From Eutreptiella sp. 'Long Island Sound 2002' (taxonomy: Eukaryota; Euglenozoa; Euglenophyceae; Eutreptiales; Eutreptiaceae), in NCBI GenBank assembly GCA_964036045.1, contig OZ038387.1, forward strand, positions 59,802,604 to 59,866,603: DNA of 64,000 nt, in the 5' to 3' direction. Made by a program: the position numbers and the translations under genes. The notes under the pieces were generated by a model that was not told the DNA's origin, did no database searches, and was given only the letters and a program-made list of their open reading frames with translations. Below, one piece after another: positions 35,339 through 47,589 of this stretch; positions within the stretch are counted from its first letter, which is position 1, and each line of letters starts with the position of its first letter.

Positions 35339-36365
35339 ACCGAGCTAGTGGAACCAGTCTTGGTTTTATAACCCTTTTTAGTGTCTAGGGTGGACCTACC
35401 AAGTTTAGCAGCAGCAGCAGCAGCAGTAGCAAGCAGAAAGCAGTAGCACGCGCGAAAGGGGGAAAAATCAGAACTCCGTCGTGGTGTTTCGGATTCCGCT
35501 GAAATTTTGGTGGATGATACCTATGGGTGTGAAGTACAATCACACAAAGTTTGAGCAAGGGACTCAACGGTGGCGGCCGGGAACGGGATTCGCAAGTGGC
35601 GGACCTCTGTTTCAGAATTCGTCGAAAATGGCCCAAAATTGCCATTTTTTGGGCAGTTTGGGTGCCTAGGATGTCCATGGAGGGGTCCATTTGCATTGGA
35701 ATCAATCTAGATGATAAACAAACACCTTTCATCATCGTTCAGTGTGTTATGTACCCGATCACCGGCCTCAACGACCTCTTTTTCGGCCCAAAACACCGCA
35801 AAATCGGCCTTGAAAACCACCCTTTTTGCATACTTTTTCAAGTTGCACGTTCTCGTGCCGTGTTTTATTGGCATGGCTTGCATTGGGCATCCTTGTGGTG
35901 ATTAATAACGAGGAATGGGATCATTTTTTAGCCTTTTCCACATTGTCATCTCCCTTCAATGCCCCATTTTGGCACGACGGAGTGGTGTTGAGCGCACGCA
36001 GTGCACGTGCTAGGGTAGGGTTGTAGGGGTCATCTGTGGGTCCAAAAGTGGTCCAAAATCATTTTTTCCAAATTTGTTCCTAGACCACTTGGGGTGCTCA
36101 AACAAGTGTTATTGGCCCGTTTTGAGCCCATGGTGGCCCGTTTTGACCCTCCACAATTCCCAAAAGACCTTGAAAATGGGCTTTTGGGGGACCAAAACTA
36201 GGTCGAAAATGGGTCGAAAACCGGTTTTTGCAAAATGATAACTAGACCGTTTGGGGCGCACAAACAAGTGAAATGAGCCCGTTTTGAGCCCACTGTAAGC
36301 GATTTTGGCCCGTCTAAAGTCACAAAATGCCTGGAACGTGATGTTCCTTTCCCCACCAGCTCGGT
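35339..36365 (-). mobile_element. TIR element, inverted copy 5 (1027 bp)
   Basis: The same family in opposite orientation: ACCGAGCTAGTGG at 35339-35351 (one mismatch) and CCACCAGCTCGGT at 36353-36365. The conserved TATAAAA end is at 35362-35368 read on the minus strand. GGTTAGGGTTAGG lies directly outside the left end, and CCCAATATTAAGTCCTGGTTAGGG outside the right, so telomere-like words again bound it. Confidence 0.8.
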
Positions 36366-37079
36366 CCCAATATTAAGTCCTGGTTAGGGTGATGCTATGG
36401 TTAGAGGGAGGGCAAAGGGTGGTAAGGGGAGCCTGTGATGGACCAACGCTTGGGCTTGGGGGCATGTACCCCCCAAATCGCCCCACCTGGATCCCCCCCC
36501 ACCCAACCAACCCTCCCGGACCCCCCCCCCCATCGCCCCTCCCAGAACCCCCCCTCCCAAGCCCCCCCCCCCCCAAGGGGTCTCCGGCCAACGGTTAGTT
36601 GGGGGGGTAGTTGGCGTCCAGAACCCAGGAGTCGCCGCCCCCCCGGGGAACATGCATTCCTCCCGGAAGGGCACCCATGACGGCAGACACCGAAATTCAT
36701 GAATGCAAAGCAAAAATATCTTTGAACTCGCAGCTCAACCAATGGGCCATGGACAGGTGCACAAAAAGAAACTCAGTTTTGAATGAAATTGTGGTATTGT
36801 GGTTGCCGATTCATTCAAAGAGATCGCAACAGTGCCATTGAAACGCCTCGAGAAGAATCCCTTGAAACGGACTGAAATTGGCGTCGCATTTTTGCTTCCC
36901 ACGTGTTACTCAGACGCAGACTGCGTAAGGAAGCTAGACGAGGGTGGGAACATGCGCAAAAGGGCGTGAGCGATTACCCACGGCCGCATGATAAGGCCTC
37001 CGGGATCAGGGCCACGGACCCCTGCTGATGTGCACTGGTACAGTGTCCCTCTACGCCATCAACCTGTCCTTTGCCTCAG
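36366..37079. repeat. C/G-run block; upstream of TRAF exon
   Basis: C runs at 36485-36570 alternate with CCACC words and end in AAGGGGTCTCCGGCCAACGG, the same phrase family as at 30790. The last 250 bp (to the acceptor TTTGCCTCAG) have no recognised first exon. Confidence 0.6.
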
Positions 37080-40000
37080 GACGGCAGAGAGGCACGGTCA
37101 CAGACTCCCTCAGAGGGCAACAAGCCGCGGTCCATGAGCGCCCCGACCCGCACATCTGTCGCTGAGAAGATGGTGCGGTGCCCGCTGTGCAAAGAGGAGA
37201 TGGAGAAGTGGCAGCTGGACGAACACAAGCCGTCCTGCCCTGACGTCATCCTACAATGTGAACATTGCGGCGCCAACGTCAAGCGCAAGCACATGGAGAC
37301 CCACAGCAAGTCTTGCCCTCGGGCCCCCACCCAATGCACCGCGTGTGGTCAGACCCTTCCCAAATCCAACATGACTCGGCACCTGAACAACGACTGCCCA
37401 GCGGGTACCACATATTGCCTCTTTTGCAAGAAGAAGATGCTGCGCTCGGAGTTGGTATGCCCCCGAGAACTATCAGCGATCTGCCTCAAACCTCACGAGC
37501 CCCCGAGGACCCCCAAGAGCCCTGAACACCCTCAGCCCTGCGCATCGTCCCTCCACCCACCCACTGCGGTGGCCGGAGCGCAGGCGCACGCAGTGGCCTG
37601 CCGGCTGGAGCGACCCTTTCGCGCGCACCGAGGGAGCCAGAGTTGGCAGTGCCGGGGCTGCGGCACCCGATGGGCAGTGACCACCGGGTGGGGCAGGACA
37701 GGAGTATGAGGAGCGCGCTCGGACGAGCACACGGGGCCGCGCGAGCAAGAGCGGGAGGAGACCGCACGTGTTGATAGGACACCCCAACCAACCCAAGACC
37801 CGTGTGTGGCACGGCTTAGGGAAAAGAGAGGGAGGGAGGGAGCCGCATGCCCAACTAAACCGCAAACCACAAATCACAAACCACAGCCCCAGCAACCAAA
37901 AAAAAAAGTAAAACATCAGCCCCTCCAACCTTCCAACCTGTGCAACTCTCCACAACCATCTTCAATTCTCCAACCCTGTCCAGCTTTTTCAAGCCCCTCG
38001 CGACCCTTCCCAGTGCTCCTCAACTCTCCGCTCGAGGATTGCTCTGGGTTGCCGCGACCCAGAGGATTGTTCTGGGTTGCCGCGACCCAGACCAAGCTGG
38101 GCGGAGTGCGCGGCCCTTTGACCGGCGGCACCGGGCAGCATCGCGCGCGCGGCTTGGGGGTCGGTTCGCAGGCTCTGCGCTTTGCGCTCCCGGCAGCAAG
38201 CCCTCCCCAACACCCGAACCAAAAAATAATACTCGAGGGCCCTCGACTGCTCCCCAAAACCCCGGCAGACAGTTGTCCTGCTCAAGCGCACAGGTGCTGC
38301 CGCTGTACCAAGAAGCTGCGTAGTGCTTCCCTTGAGGGAACACCTGTGTGATGTCTCCGGGAGTCTAAATGATTACTCTGGCCCCAGGACTCATCATGGC
38401 GAGGCAGTATATATAACGCCCCGCCCCAAAAACAAGAACATGCACGTGCTCTTATGGTGCCTCCTCTGGAGATCGGCCCCCGCGCCCCCACAACCGCCGA
38501 TTTGGACCGCATATTGTCATTTTTCAGCTTTCAGGGACAGGACAATCCGCGTGTCACGCCCATTGTGGCCCAAGGGCCTGCAAGCGAAGAGAAAGTGCGT
38601 GCGTGTTCGTGTGGTTGGGCACGTTCCTGTCGCATTGTTGAGGCCGATAGCAATGCCCTCTCCAGCAGTGCATTCAATGCACGGATTGGGGCATAGCTCC
38701 ATCCCAAATATGTTGCATCCCATCAAAATAAAGGGATGTGGTGCTGCCGGCCTCAATGAACTCAGCCATCGCAGACAAGATGAACGCCCGCAGTCTCCCC
38801 CATGCGCGTTATGCAGCTATCGGACCATCCGAGTCGTAGCACAACAAGATGGCAGATGTTGAGGGCAACCATGTGAAGCGGCAGGGATCGCTTGTGGTGC
38901 ATGGACGAGCTGGCCATCCCTCGCCAATGCTCTGCCAGCGCGGGGATGTTCAGTTCATCTCCGGAATCCAACCCCGGCAGCGTGGGCGGCGGAGTCCAAA
39001 GGAAGGGGGTAAGGGCCGGGGTTTGAATTTTCGTTTTTAGGGGCTGAGGTCGGGCACATCCCCGTGCCCTGTGCAGGGCGGGGGCCCCCACCTCCACAGG
39101 GCATGCCCCCCGTCGTGTGCCGCGTGCGCGCACAGAGGCTGCGCGCTGCCCTTCGCACCGTGCGTATCCCCGCTGTGTCCCCCCCTCTGCGTGCCCCTGT
39201 GCGCAGGAGGCGCACAAGGCCGTCTGCGAGGAGGTCCGCATCAACTGCGAGCACTGCAACGCGGCGGTGAAGCGGTCGAAGCTCCCGGCCCATTTGAAGA
39301 CCTGCAACAAGCTGCCCGTCCCGTGCCCCCACTGCGGCGTCTCCGTCCTGAGGGAAAAGCTCCCCAAGCACGTGCAGACCGAGTGCCGGGCCATGGCCCC
39401 CACGCCCGCCCGGCAGCCCTCCACCCGCGATCTGCCAGCCCTCACGGAAGACCGGCCTGCAAGTGCCTGTGAGCCCGTCGGCGCCGTGCCGGTGCTGCCG
39501 CCCGCTGCGCTCGCCCAGAGGCCCAGCACAGAGCCCCCGGCCGCGGGCGGCACCCCCCGCGCCGGCAGCGCGCAGAAGCCTCCCGAGACGGGCCGCAGGC
39601 TCAGCGACGCATTGGACGCGATGCCGGCCTCGTCGGCGGTCCGCCGCGCATCGGTGTCTCTGGAGCCCGCGCCCGTCCACCCCAGCGCCGACGCGTCCGC
39701 CTCGCCGCCTCCGCATCGACCGCCGTCGCCCCCCCCGCCACCGCCGGTGGTGCCCCCCGCGGCCCCCGCGACGGCCACACCCCCGCCGGCGCCCAACGCG
39801 GAGGCGGCGGCATCGGCAGCAAAGGGCACCCACAGCGACCCCAGCCCGCCGCCGCACGGCGGGCCTGCGGCGGTGGGCCATGGGCGCGGGTCGCTGGCGC
39901 ATGTGAAGCCCAGCCCCCCGGGCGCGCACTCTGGGCCCGCGCCCCCACCGGCGGGCAGGGCCGGAAGGCTCTCCACCCCCGGAGGGGGGCACTCCTGCCC

Positions 40001-43000
40001 CTTTCAGGTCGCGGGCTGCACCTCGTCCTTCCCCGAGGACGAGCAGCTGCAGAACCATCTGAACACGAGCGTCCAGGACCATCTGATGCAGACGCTGCAG
40101 GCCCTGATCGTGGTCCAGAAAGAGAACCAGCTCCTGCGGCAGTCCTTCCAGGCGTCGCAACGGGAACACGAGCAGCAGATCGCGTCGCTGACGGCCTCGG
40201 TCGTGATGCTGGAGAACACGGTCCAGGTGTCGGCGTGCGGGACCGCGGTGCGCGCGCGCGGCATGTCCGGGGGGGGTGTTCCACTTCGTGTGTGTTTGTC
40301 CGGCGGGGCCTACTCGATGAGCCCGACGCGGACGTGTGCGACGCCTTTGCGTTTTCCGGCGTGCGGGCCTTTTCTTAGTTCAGGGTCCACCCTCCCCCCC
40401 GGGGGGGGTGCATGCCTTTACCGGAAAGTGAGTGCCTCCTTCAGCTGGACCCCCCCCCCCCTTTAGGGGGGAGGCCGCTGCTGGGTTGGTGGGTTGGTGG
40501 TGAGTCCTACATTTTTTTCCTTCGTGTGTCCCCTTATGTTGGATTAGGTTAGGCCAAATGGTGCCTGCCTCATTTGGAGTGGGTGCCTGCCTTTTGCGTT
40601 TCACCCCCCCCCCCCGCCCCCGCCGCTAAGGAAAGACTTGCCCGCGTGCCTGCCCGCCTCCAACCGATTCGGCGCACGGCAGTTGCCATGGGACTTCGAC
40701 ATGTAAACGGGTCCCCAATGCGCCCATCTGCAATGATAAATTGCAGATTTTTAAATGGCTGATGGGCAGTAGTACCCAGTTGCCTCATGAGGATGGTCGT
40801 TTCACTCAGTCGGAAGTCCGGGGCCCAAGTTTTGTGCTCTTTCACGTCCGAATCTCCGAGTGGGTCATGGACGACATCCGGTTAGGCTGGTCTGGGGCCT
40901 GTGCCCATGTTTGGGAGGACAAGTGTCCTGTACCCACAGCCACGCGACCGCTTTGCAGTTGGACTGATCCCTGCGCATCGTTAACCTCCTGCTCAGCCCC
41001 CCTTTGGTCTGGCGTGGCATGTGGCCTGTGGCGTGCGGTGTGTGGGTGTGGGTGTGGGTGTCAGCCCCCAAGGGTGTGGTGTGGTGCCGTGGTGACGTTC
41101 AGTGCTGGGCATTCGCGGCATTTTATGGGGACCGCGACCCATACGCCATTACAATGTTGGACAATGGCCATGGCCATGGCCATGCCCGATGATGAGGGAG
41201 TATTGACGGTGCCAAAAACAGCCAGTTTTGCGTCGAGTCTCATGGAGGTTGGGGTTTACCGAAAGACACCAATGCACAATGACGGCGTTGTATGGACAGA
41301 CGGGGACCTTAACAGGACTGTGTATTAGGACCGAGTTGGTTGGGAAAGGAGCCTGCAATCTGAACATGGAGCATGCTGAACGTTCATGGGACTTTTATGG
41401 GACTTTTCAATCTCTACCTGTTTGTGACACATTTTACATACCAAAATGTGCTATTTTCAAGGTATTTTGGAAATCACCTCGAAGAGAGGTGGTTAGATCA
41501 AGCAGAGGTGCGTGCGTCGTATACCCCCCTTTTTGGGGTCGTTCGCGTAGCATACCCCAAGGCATGATATTGGATGTCCAACCCCTTGTAAAATCATTAT
41601 TTAGCCCAATGAAGCGATCCCCCAATGGATTTTTTGATTTTGAGGCCTCTATCCCCTGAAACTAGATATCACTTTTTGGGGGGTCAAAAGTTTGTGCTCA
41701 TAAGGATTTGAACGAGGGTCCAGTAGAACAAGGATTGTGGATGGAGCGGCGCGGCTGGCGGTCGGCCGTGACGAAATTTGAAGTGCCGACCGTTCGACTG
41801 TCGAACGGTTGCATTACCGTTCGACCGCTGATTGGTCGGCTGTACTACTTGATCCCCTTGGCTTGTAGGGGAGTCCGCTACTGAAAAAACCCAAACTGTG
41901 TGTTTCTGTCTGCCTGTCTGCCTGCCTGCTTGCCTGACTGACTGCCTGACTGACTGCTTGCCTGACTAACTGACTGATTGGCTGACTGTCAGCTTGTCGT
42001 CGAGATGCACTGCCGAAGGCAATAGAATTTTGCTCGAAGCACACGGGTCAAAAATGCATGTCTACGGTCCAAGAATCCGAAGTGTATCATGCTAACTAGT
42101 CCCTGATCATTTTTAGAAAAAAAACGTTTTTAAACATTTTTTGACCTTGCATGACTGCCAGTAACCCCACCCACGTGTGCACTCAGCCTGCCATTCCCCA
42201 ATGCCAATGGCCATTGAGGCTTTGGTTTGGGTTTTTGTGGGGCACACAGCGGTACACATATTTTTTTTGAGACATTGTCTAATTTACTTATATCTAAGAT
42301 TCTAGGGGCCTTTGTGAGTCGTTTGCATAGGATGCACTCACTACTAATTTTGCAAGCTTGTTTCCAATGGTGGTGCTGGTTCTTGGGTGTATCAGTATCA
42401 GTCAGACATTGTAGCACCCCAATACTGCTTCTTTCCCTATGCCTCTGGAGTGCGAAAAATGATGGATGGGAATGAGAGTGATGGTGTCAATAGATCCACA
42501 TGCAACTAAAAAACAACCAGAACTTCACGGCCCATACACCAGACAAGAAAACCGCATTTTTGTCCCGATTGTGGCCACATTTTCCGCAGTATTTTTTCAT
42601 ATTTCTCAGATGCTTTTGCTGAGGCCAGCAATTGCATCCTCCACCCCACAGCACTGATGCAGAACACTGAACCGCAACAACACATGCATTTCAGGTGTTG
42701 GAGAACAACAACGTACTGATGCAGCATTCCCGACAACTAGGACCGCTGGGGGTCAACACTCCCAATGCCACCCCGCCCGCATCACTGCGGGCGGGGGAGG
42801 CGGCTGGGGATTCGGTGCCATCGTCTCCCATCACCATCTGCAACGCCTACCCCCCAAGGCCCACCAGCGACCTGCTGGGCCGTCGCCGCGATATCTCACC
42901 CCCAGCCCCGGCAATCTCCGGCAGCACTCCAGACGGCAGCGAGCGCTGTGGCTCCACTGGGACCAACGACGGCAGTTCCAGCCGATTGCAGCCCCCCTTA

Positions 43001-43093
43001 GCGCCGCTTAAGGACTCCTCACGGACTTCATCGCCTCGGCTGCCCCCGACTGCAGCGGGCTACAGCGCGAACAATTGGCAGCCTCGTCGGTGA
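37080..43093 (+). CDS. TRAF-type zinc-finger coiled-coil protein, three exons
   Basis: Exons 37080-37454, 39207-40226 and 42695-43093 all meet in phase 0 (GAGTTG/GTATGC; GTGCGCAG/GAG; GTCCAG/GTGTCG; ATTTCAG/GTG). They encode ~597 residues. Six C-x-x-C...H...C TRAF-type fingers run through the first ~195 residues; the fourth is split by intron one (CLFC before, H and C after), which confirms that splice. A Pro/Ala-rich linker follows, then a seventh finger (CPFQVAGC...H), a coiled coil (VVQKENQLLRQSFQ across exon junction two to LENNNVLMQ), and a Ser/Pro-rich tail to TGA. Such fingers act in protein binding and ubiquitin signalling. No first exon is visible: 37080 follows an acceptor, and the first ATG in frame is 37134. 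Either translation starts there, or this is the 3' part of the kinesin gene. Confidence 0.85.
37455..39206 (+). other. TRAF gene intron 1 (1752 bp)
   Basis: GT-AG, phase 0. It includes a short tandem repeat with the hairpin CTGGGTTGCCGCGACCCAG twice at about 38045-38095. No nested gene recognised. Confidence 0.8.
41520..41690 (-). repeat. dispersed repeat, copy A
   Basis: Read on the minus strand it matches 63655-63830 on the plus strand, sharing CATGCCTTGGGGTATGCTACG, CCATTGGGGGAT and AATGATTTTACA in the same order. It has no coding content. Confidence 0.65.
41789..41809. repeat. perfect 10-bp inverted repeat
   Basis: ACCGTTCGAC, one base, then GTCGAACGGT. A third half-site ACCGTTCGACCG follows at 41816-41827. 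It could be a cruciform or a protein-binding site; nothing next to it shows which. Confidence 0.85.
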
Positions 43094-46000
43094 GTGGCAT
43101 GCCCACATTGGGCACATCTGGGGAGTAGACCAGCGTCCAAGGTGCTCCTGTCATCAGGGGTTCTCGCGCCAACGATAGCCCTGTTTGCCCGATGGTGCTG
43201 ACTGACGGCGGTTGACCGTTGACTGGCGGCGGTTGGCTCCTGACAAACGAGCTTGGTGCACCGATGGTAGTTGACTTGGCTCACCGACGCTGATTGGTGG
43301 CGTTCGCCTTTAAGGTACCCCTCAACTTGTTGGGCCAGAAAGGCTGGAGGTCTATGAGATCCCCAGTGCGAATCCCCCCTCAATACCCCAGCAGCCGTCC
43401 CAGTTGTTCTTCAAGGAGTCAGTTGTGTTGCTGTGCGTTGTGTTGTAAGCAAGGATTCTCTGCCGCCCTCTGTTTTGCCCAGGAATTTCTTACTCTGGGA
43501 CCAGCGTCAGATCGTTGGGTGGCAACCGTCATCAGCTTGTAGCCACCACCTCTTGCACGCAACTTTCAAACCAGGTTCTGATGTTCCTTCAAACCTTACG
43601 CCTGCTGACCTCCCGCTGGCTGATTTGTTCTTTAACCTGCCAACAGGCCATTGCATTTTGCAGGAGTCAAACAAAATTTACTGAAACGTGCAACCTTTGC
43701 ATGTCCACAAGATACAATCTTACCAAGGTGCGTGTACTGAGGGGAATCATGAAGCTTGGTGCGTCCCTGTTGTGTAAGTGCAGGTTACATATCTCTTGGG
43801 GACATTCGCCATGCGCCAACACAGTGGGTTTTGGCACTTTTCCTGGGTTTTGTGAACTTTTGGTCCAATGCGCCAAAATGCGTCCTGTTGGGGGGGGGGG
43901 TGTATACTTTTTGAAATCTGTGAGAAAAGGCCGTTTCAGAAATGTATGGGTCGGGGGGGGGGGGTAGATGGTCACATTCTTGAGCAAACGGAGCTGCAAA
44001 TTGGACAATGCACAAGACAGAGCAATGCTCGAGGGACCACTGATTATTCTGAATCCTCATTGTCCTCATTGTTGCTTGTGCCACTGTGCATGCTTGCCGT
44101 TTTTCTCCAAATCAATGTCAATGCGCGTGGCCAAAAACTCGTGCTGTGAAGCCTTCGTGGGGTGTACTTTACGATCCCAAAATGGACTTGGAAAAGAAGC
44201 GGCCTCTGCGGTGGTCAGAATCTGGTGCTCCTTGTGGGTGCATGCAGGTTGCTGTGAACAGGAAGTACGAGCCTTTTTTGCCCGGCTGCCAGGCTCATGC
44301 ACCTGCACCCACCTCACACCCCAGGAGCGCGCTCTTTTGCGCACCAAAGGCTTTTGTGGTGCATCGGGGGAAGCAACAGCACGTGGTGTAAATTTGTATG
44401 CAGACATGGTAGCTGCCTGTTGACAAAAAGAGGCAGCAAGGAACACACACCCCGTCCAAAATTGACGAAAATCTCAAACATGTTGTCAGTACGGCATGCA
44501 GACCTGGTGTATTCCAAATAGCCCCAAATACACCCCATACAGCCCCCCCCTGCGGGACACACAGTGGGCACAAATGAGGCAACAATGAAGACGACCACCG
44601 AAAATCCACCGAGTTGGCGCATTCGGTACCGACCCCGAGAGATATTCTGAACTCCATTCTGTTATTGGCATCGTTGGTTGTGCTGTTTGTTGTGTTGTTG
44701 ATGGGGGGGTGTCGGTGTTATGGTTGCTACTGATGCTGCTTCTGCCGCCGCCGCCGCCGCTGCTGTTGATGTTGGGGGTGTTGTGTCATCAAATGAATTC
44801 TATTTTGTTGTGTTCTGGTGTAAAGTGAATGTGTTTGAGCAGCAGCATACCGTGGTGTGTCCTTTTGCTGTCGTTTTGGTGTTCCCTCGCATTTGTGCGG
44901 CTGCTGCTGTTGCGCTGTAGGAGACAAAAACCAGTTGTAGACATTCCAAGTTGGAGCAAAGAAGATTTGCCCCACCGCAACTGACCGCAAATATTGTTTC
45001 CAGACGTCTGCTTCCAGTCACCCGAAACCTCGGTATTCTGGACAAACCCCAACAACTCCGTCTTAAAGTGGATCCCGGATCTGGACAGGACAGCAGTTGG
45101 CTCGGGTGTACACTTGTGCATGAAACAACCACACAAAAGCAATCACAACCAAGACAGAACTAGACAAACAAGCAAAAAGAATCGGTGGTGTCGATAAATT
45201 TGGCGCCAAAGTAAGCATCTTTGACAACGTCAGCACTTGTACAGACACCAGCTGCAATCGTGCCGCTGATTCTTTGCAGAGGACGGCTGCAGCGTTTTGG
45301 TGCCCCAGCTGATGGCTTGCACTCGATGATAATGGGTAGACATGGGTGGGCCGTGAGTCAGAATTGTGCTCTGCACGATGAAAACGCAGCGTTCATTGTT
45401 TTCTCTGACACCATGCATGCAAACGGTTTCGGTGCTTTCCAAGTGTTTGCAAGTGTCTCAGCACTGATCCTAGCACTCCTTGTCGGATTGCATGTTACCC
45501 CGCTCCTCCTTTTGTAGACGTTCATGTGGGTTGGTTTAGGGTGCAGTGAATGAAACATCTCTGAATGTACAGATCTGCAAGCAAGAACCACTTGATGAAG
45601 TGGAAAAAGGGAGGGGAGTTTGGGGCAGATAGTCAAAAATTTCGAGCTTCGTTCTCTTTACGTTTTTTTCTTCAGCTCATACCACCAGGTCATTGTAGCA
45701 TCAGAACAGCATATATGTGTGCTGTTATGGGAAAGGAGTTACTCCAAAAGTGGCTCCGCCCTCTTTCTGACCCTGCTTCTCTTTTCCTTTCCTGAGACCA
45801 CCTACTCTCAAAGCACCCCCTAGCCATGATCCAGAAGGACCACCAGCATCAGGTGTGGGTTTGCATTTGCCTACCTACTGCCAGTTCCATGTCAACTGGC
45901 AAATCTGAGGCTGCCTCAGGCACACTTTTGTGACTGAGCCCTGCTGGCCCCCTTGCACAGGTACTGCTGTGGGCAGAAAATCAGTTTGGTAAGCTTAATG

Positions 46001-46785
46001 GCATTCAAATTGGTACTGCATCAAGCCCCAGCTCAGTTGTGCAACCATCTTCAAGAGTTCTACGCTTACCTGTCTGTTGTGCTTTGGGGTGAAACAATGA
46101 GGAACGATAATTTTGCCTATGGGGACACCCCTTGTACTGATGGCATGCGCTATCCTACGCTTCGCTGCTTTGCGGACCCTGATACAGCAGGGTTATGTAG
46201 CCACTTCAATTCTTCCCCACATGGGGGACCCGGATAAGACAGGGCATGTGTATGGTTGTGCATTGGTGTTGTCCGTTTGCATGGTGCAATCTAGAACATA
46301 ATGGACAAATATTGTTGTTCTGTGAACTTAGCCATTATCCACGGTGGACACGTTTCATTTTCTTTACATATTTTCTATTGCTCATAGGCCATTCCTGCTG
46401 TACCATTTAGTCGCTTGGAACGTGCGAAAATTATCCCATCATTAAACAATTTTGTAGGGCAAGGAAAAATTGTGTGTTGTTCCGAGACTTGCTAGTAGAG
46501 CATGCAGCTGGTGTCAGTGGGCACATGTCACTGCCCATTTTTGTGTAGACACCACCGGGAGGGCCAGGAAGCACATCACAAACAGTTTCATCGACATTGA
46601 TAACATTGTTTTTCAGAAACATCAAAAAATTGTTTTTTTTTTAAAGAAACAGTCAACGTCAAACATTTGCAAATCATGAAAAAGATTTCTTCCCCGCTTT
46701 GTGGAAAACCTTGTGGATTTTGTTTGGAACGTGCACTTAAATGTCCCAAAGGGGTGCTAGATAATTTGGTTTAATGGCATGGTGG
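43094..46785. other. gene-poor region
   Basis: No recognised gene. G runs at 43892-43901 and 43954-43963, and a GCC/GCT trinucleotide run at about 44735-44765. A plus-strand frame at 45230-45480 has protein-like composition but no domain or clean splice pair. Confidence 0.45.
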
Positions 46786-46789
46786 TCGT

Positions 46790-47585
46790 GGGTATAAAAC
46801 CACCCCCAAATGGGGGATAAAACCACCCCCTACCCCCATTTTGGCCATTTTTGACCCCTGGGGTGGTTTTATGCCACCTGGGGGTGGCTTTATCCCCCTT
46901 TATGGGGGTGTGGGTTCATCCCCTCATAGGGGTGGTTTTATCCCCGCAAAGGGGTGGTTCTATCCCCCCAAGGGGGTGGCCTTATCCCCCCATTAGGTCA
47001 TTTGGGGGGGGGGGTTGTCACCCTTTTAGGGGTGGAGGGGTATGGCGCCTCTCTACGTTAACCTAGAACCACAGTACCGGAAGCAAGTTCGGGTATGGAG
47101 GTAGGAGAGGTGATGGAGGGTGAGGGAACGACATATGATTTTACACTCAGTGTTTTATTTCACATGCTCTTTGTGTATGTGTTATAGGATGTCTGACCGG
47201 GCTGGTGACAGTTTTACAAATGGGGTCTGAGATCGGATTTCAGACATGGTTTGGGTTTGCTATTCATCCAGTTCGACATGCATTGCTTTTGTGGCAGCAT
47301 TGCATTGCTTTCGTGGCAGCATTGCTCAGACTGCTTTTGTTTGCTGTGTTGTGTCATTTATTGGTTTGGTGACATAGAACCACCCCGGGGTGGTTTTATC
47401 ACCCCGAAGGGGCTGGTTTTAACAAGGGGGGTGGATTCCCCAAAAGAGGTGGTTGTATCCCCCAAAAGGGGTGGTTTTATCCCCCGAAAGAGGTGGTTTT
47501 ATCCCCCTAAAAAGTGAGCATACAACCACCCGGGGTGGTTTTAAGGGTGGTTTTATCCGCCATTTGGGGGTGGTTTTATGCCCGG
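46790..47585. repeat. GGGGTGGTTTTATCCCC minisatellite in two blocks
   Basis: The motif GGGGTGGTTTTATCCCC recurs about eight times at 46855-47040 and eight times at 47380-47585, with spacers AAAG or AAGGG. The first copies in block one (46795-46830) are inverted (ATAAAACCACCCCC), so the block can fold back. About 330 bp of ordinary sequence lies between. Confidence 0.85.
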
Positions 47586-47589
47586 GACC

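Larger units (their letters stand above)
40227..42694 (+). other. TRAF gene intron 2 (2468 bp)
   Basis: GT-AG, phase 0. It holds C runs (40390-40460, 40605-40615), a degenerate TIR-element start at about 41311-41345 (AACAGGACTGTGTATTAGGA, then CCGAGTTGGTTGGG), a dispersed repeat at 41520-41690, a perfect hairpin at 41789-41809 and a CTGC/CTGA repeat at 41905-41995. Confidence 0.75.

Noticed and set aside
38762-40169. Two 404-codon minus-strand frames
   Set aside because: Antisense to TRAF exon 2 and its flanks in GC-rich DNA; Gly/Ala/Arg-rich, no domain, while the plus frame has regular zinc fingers.
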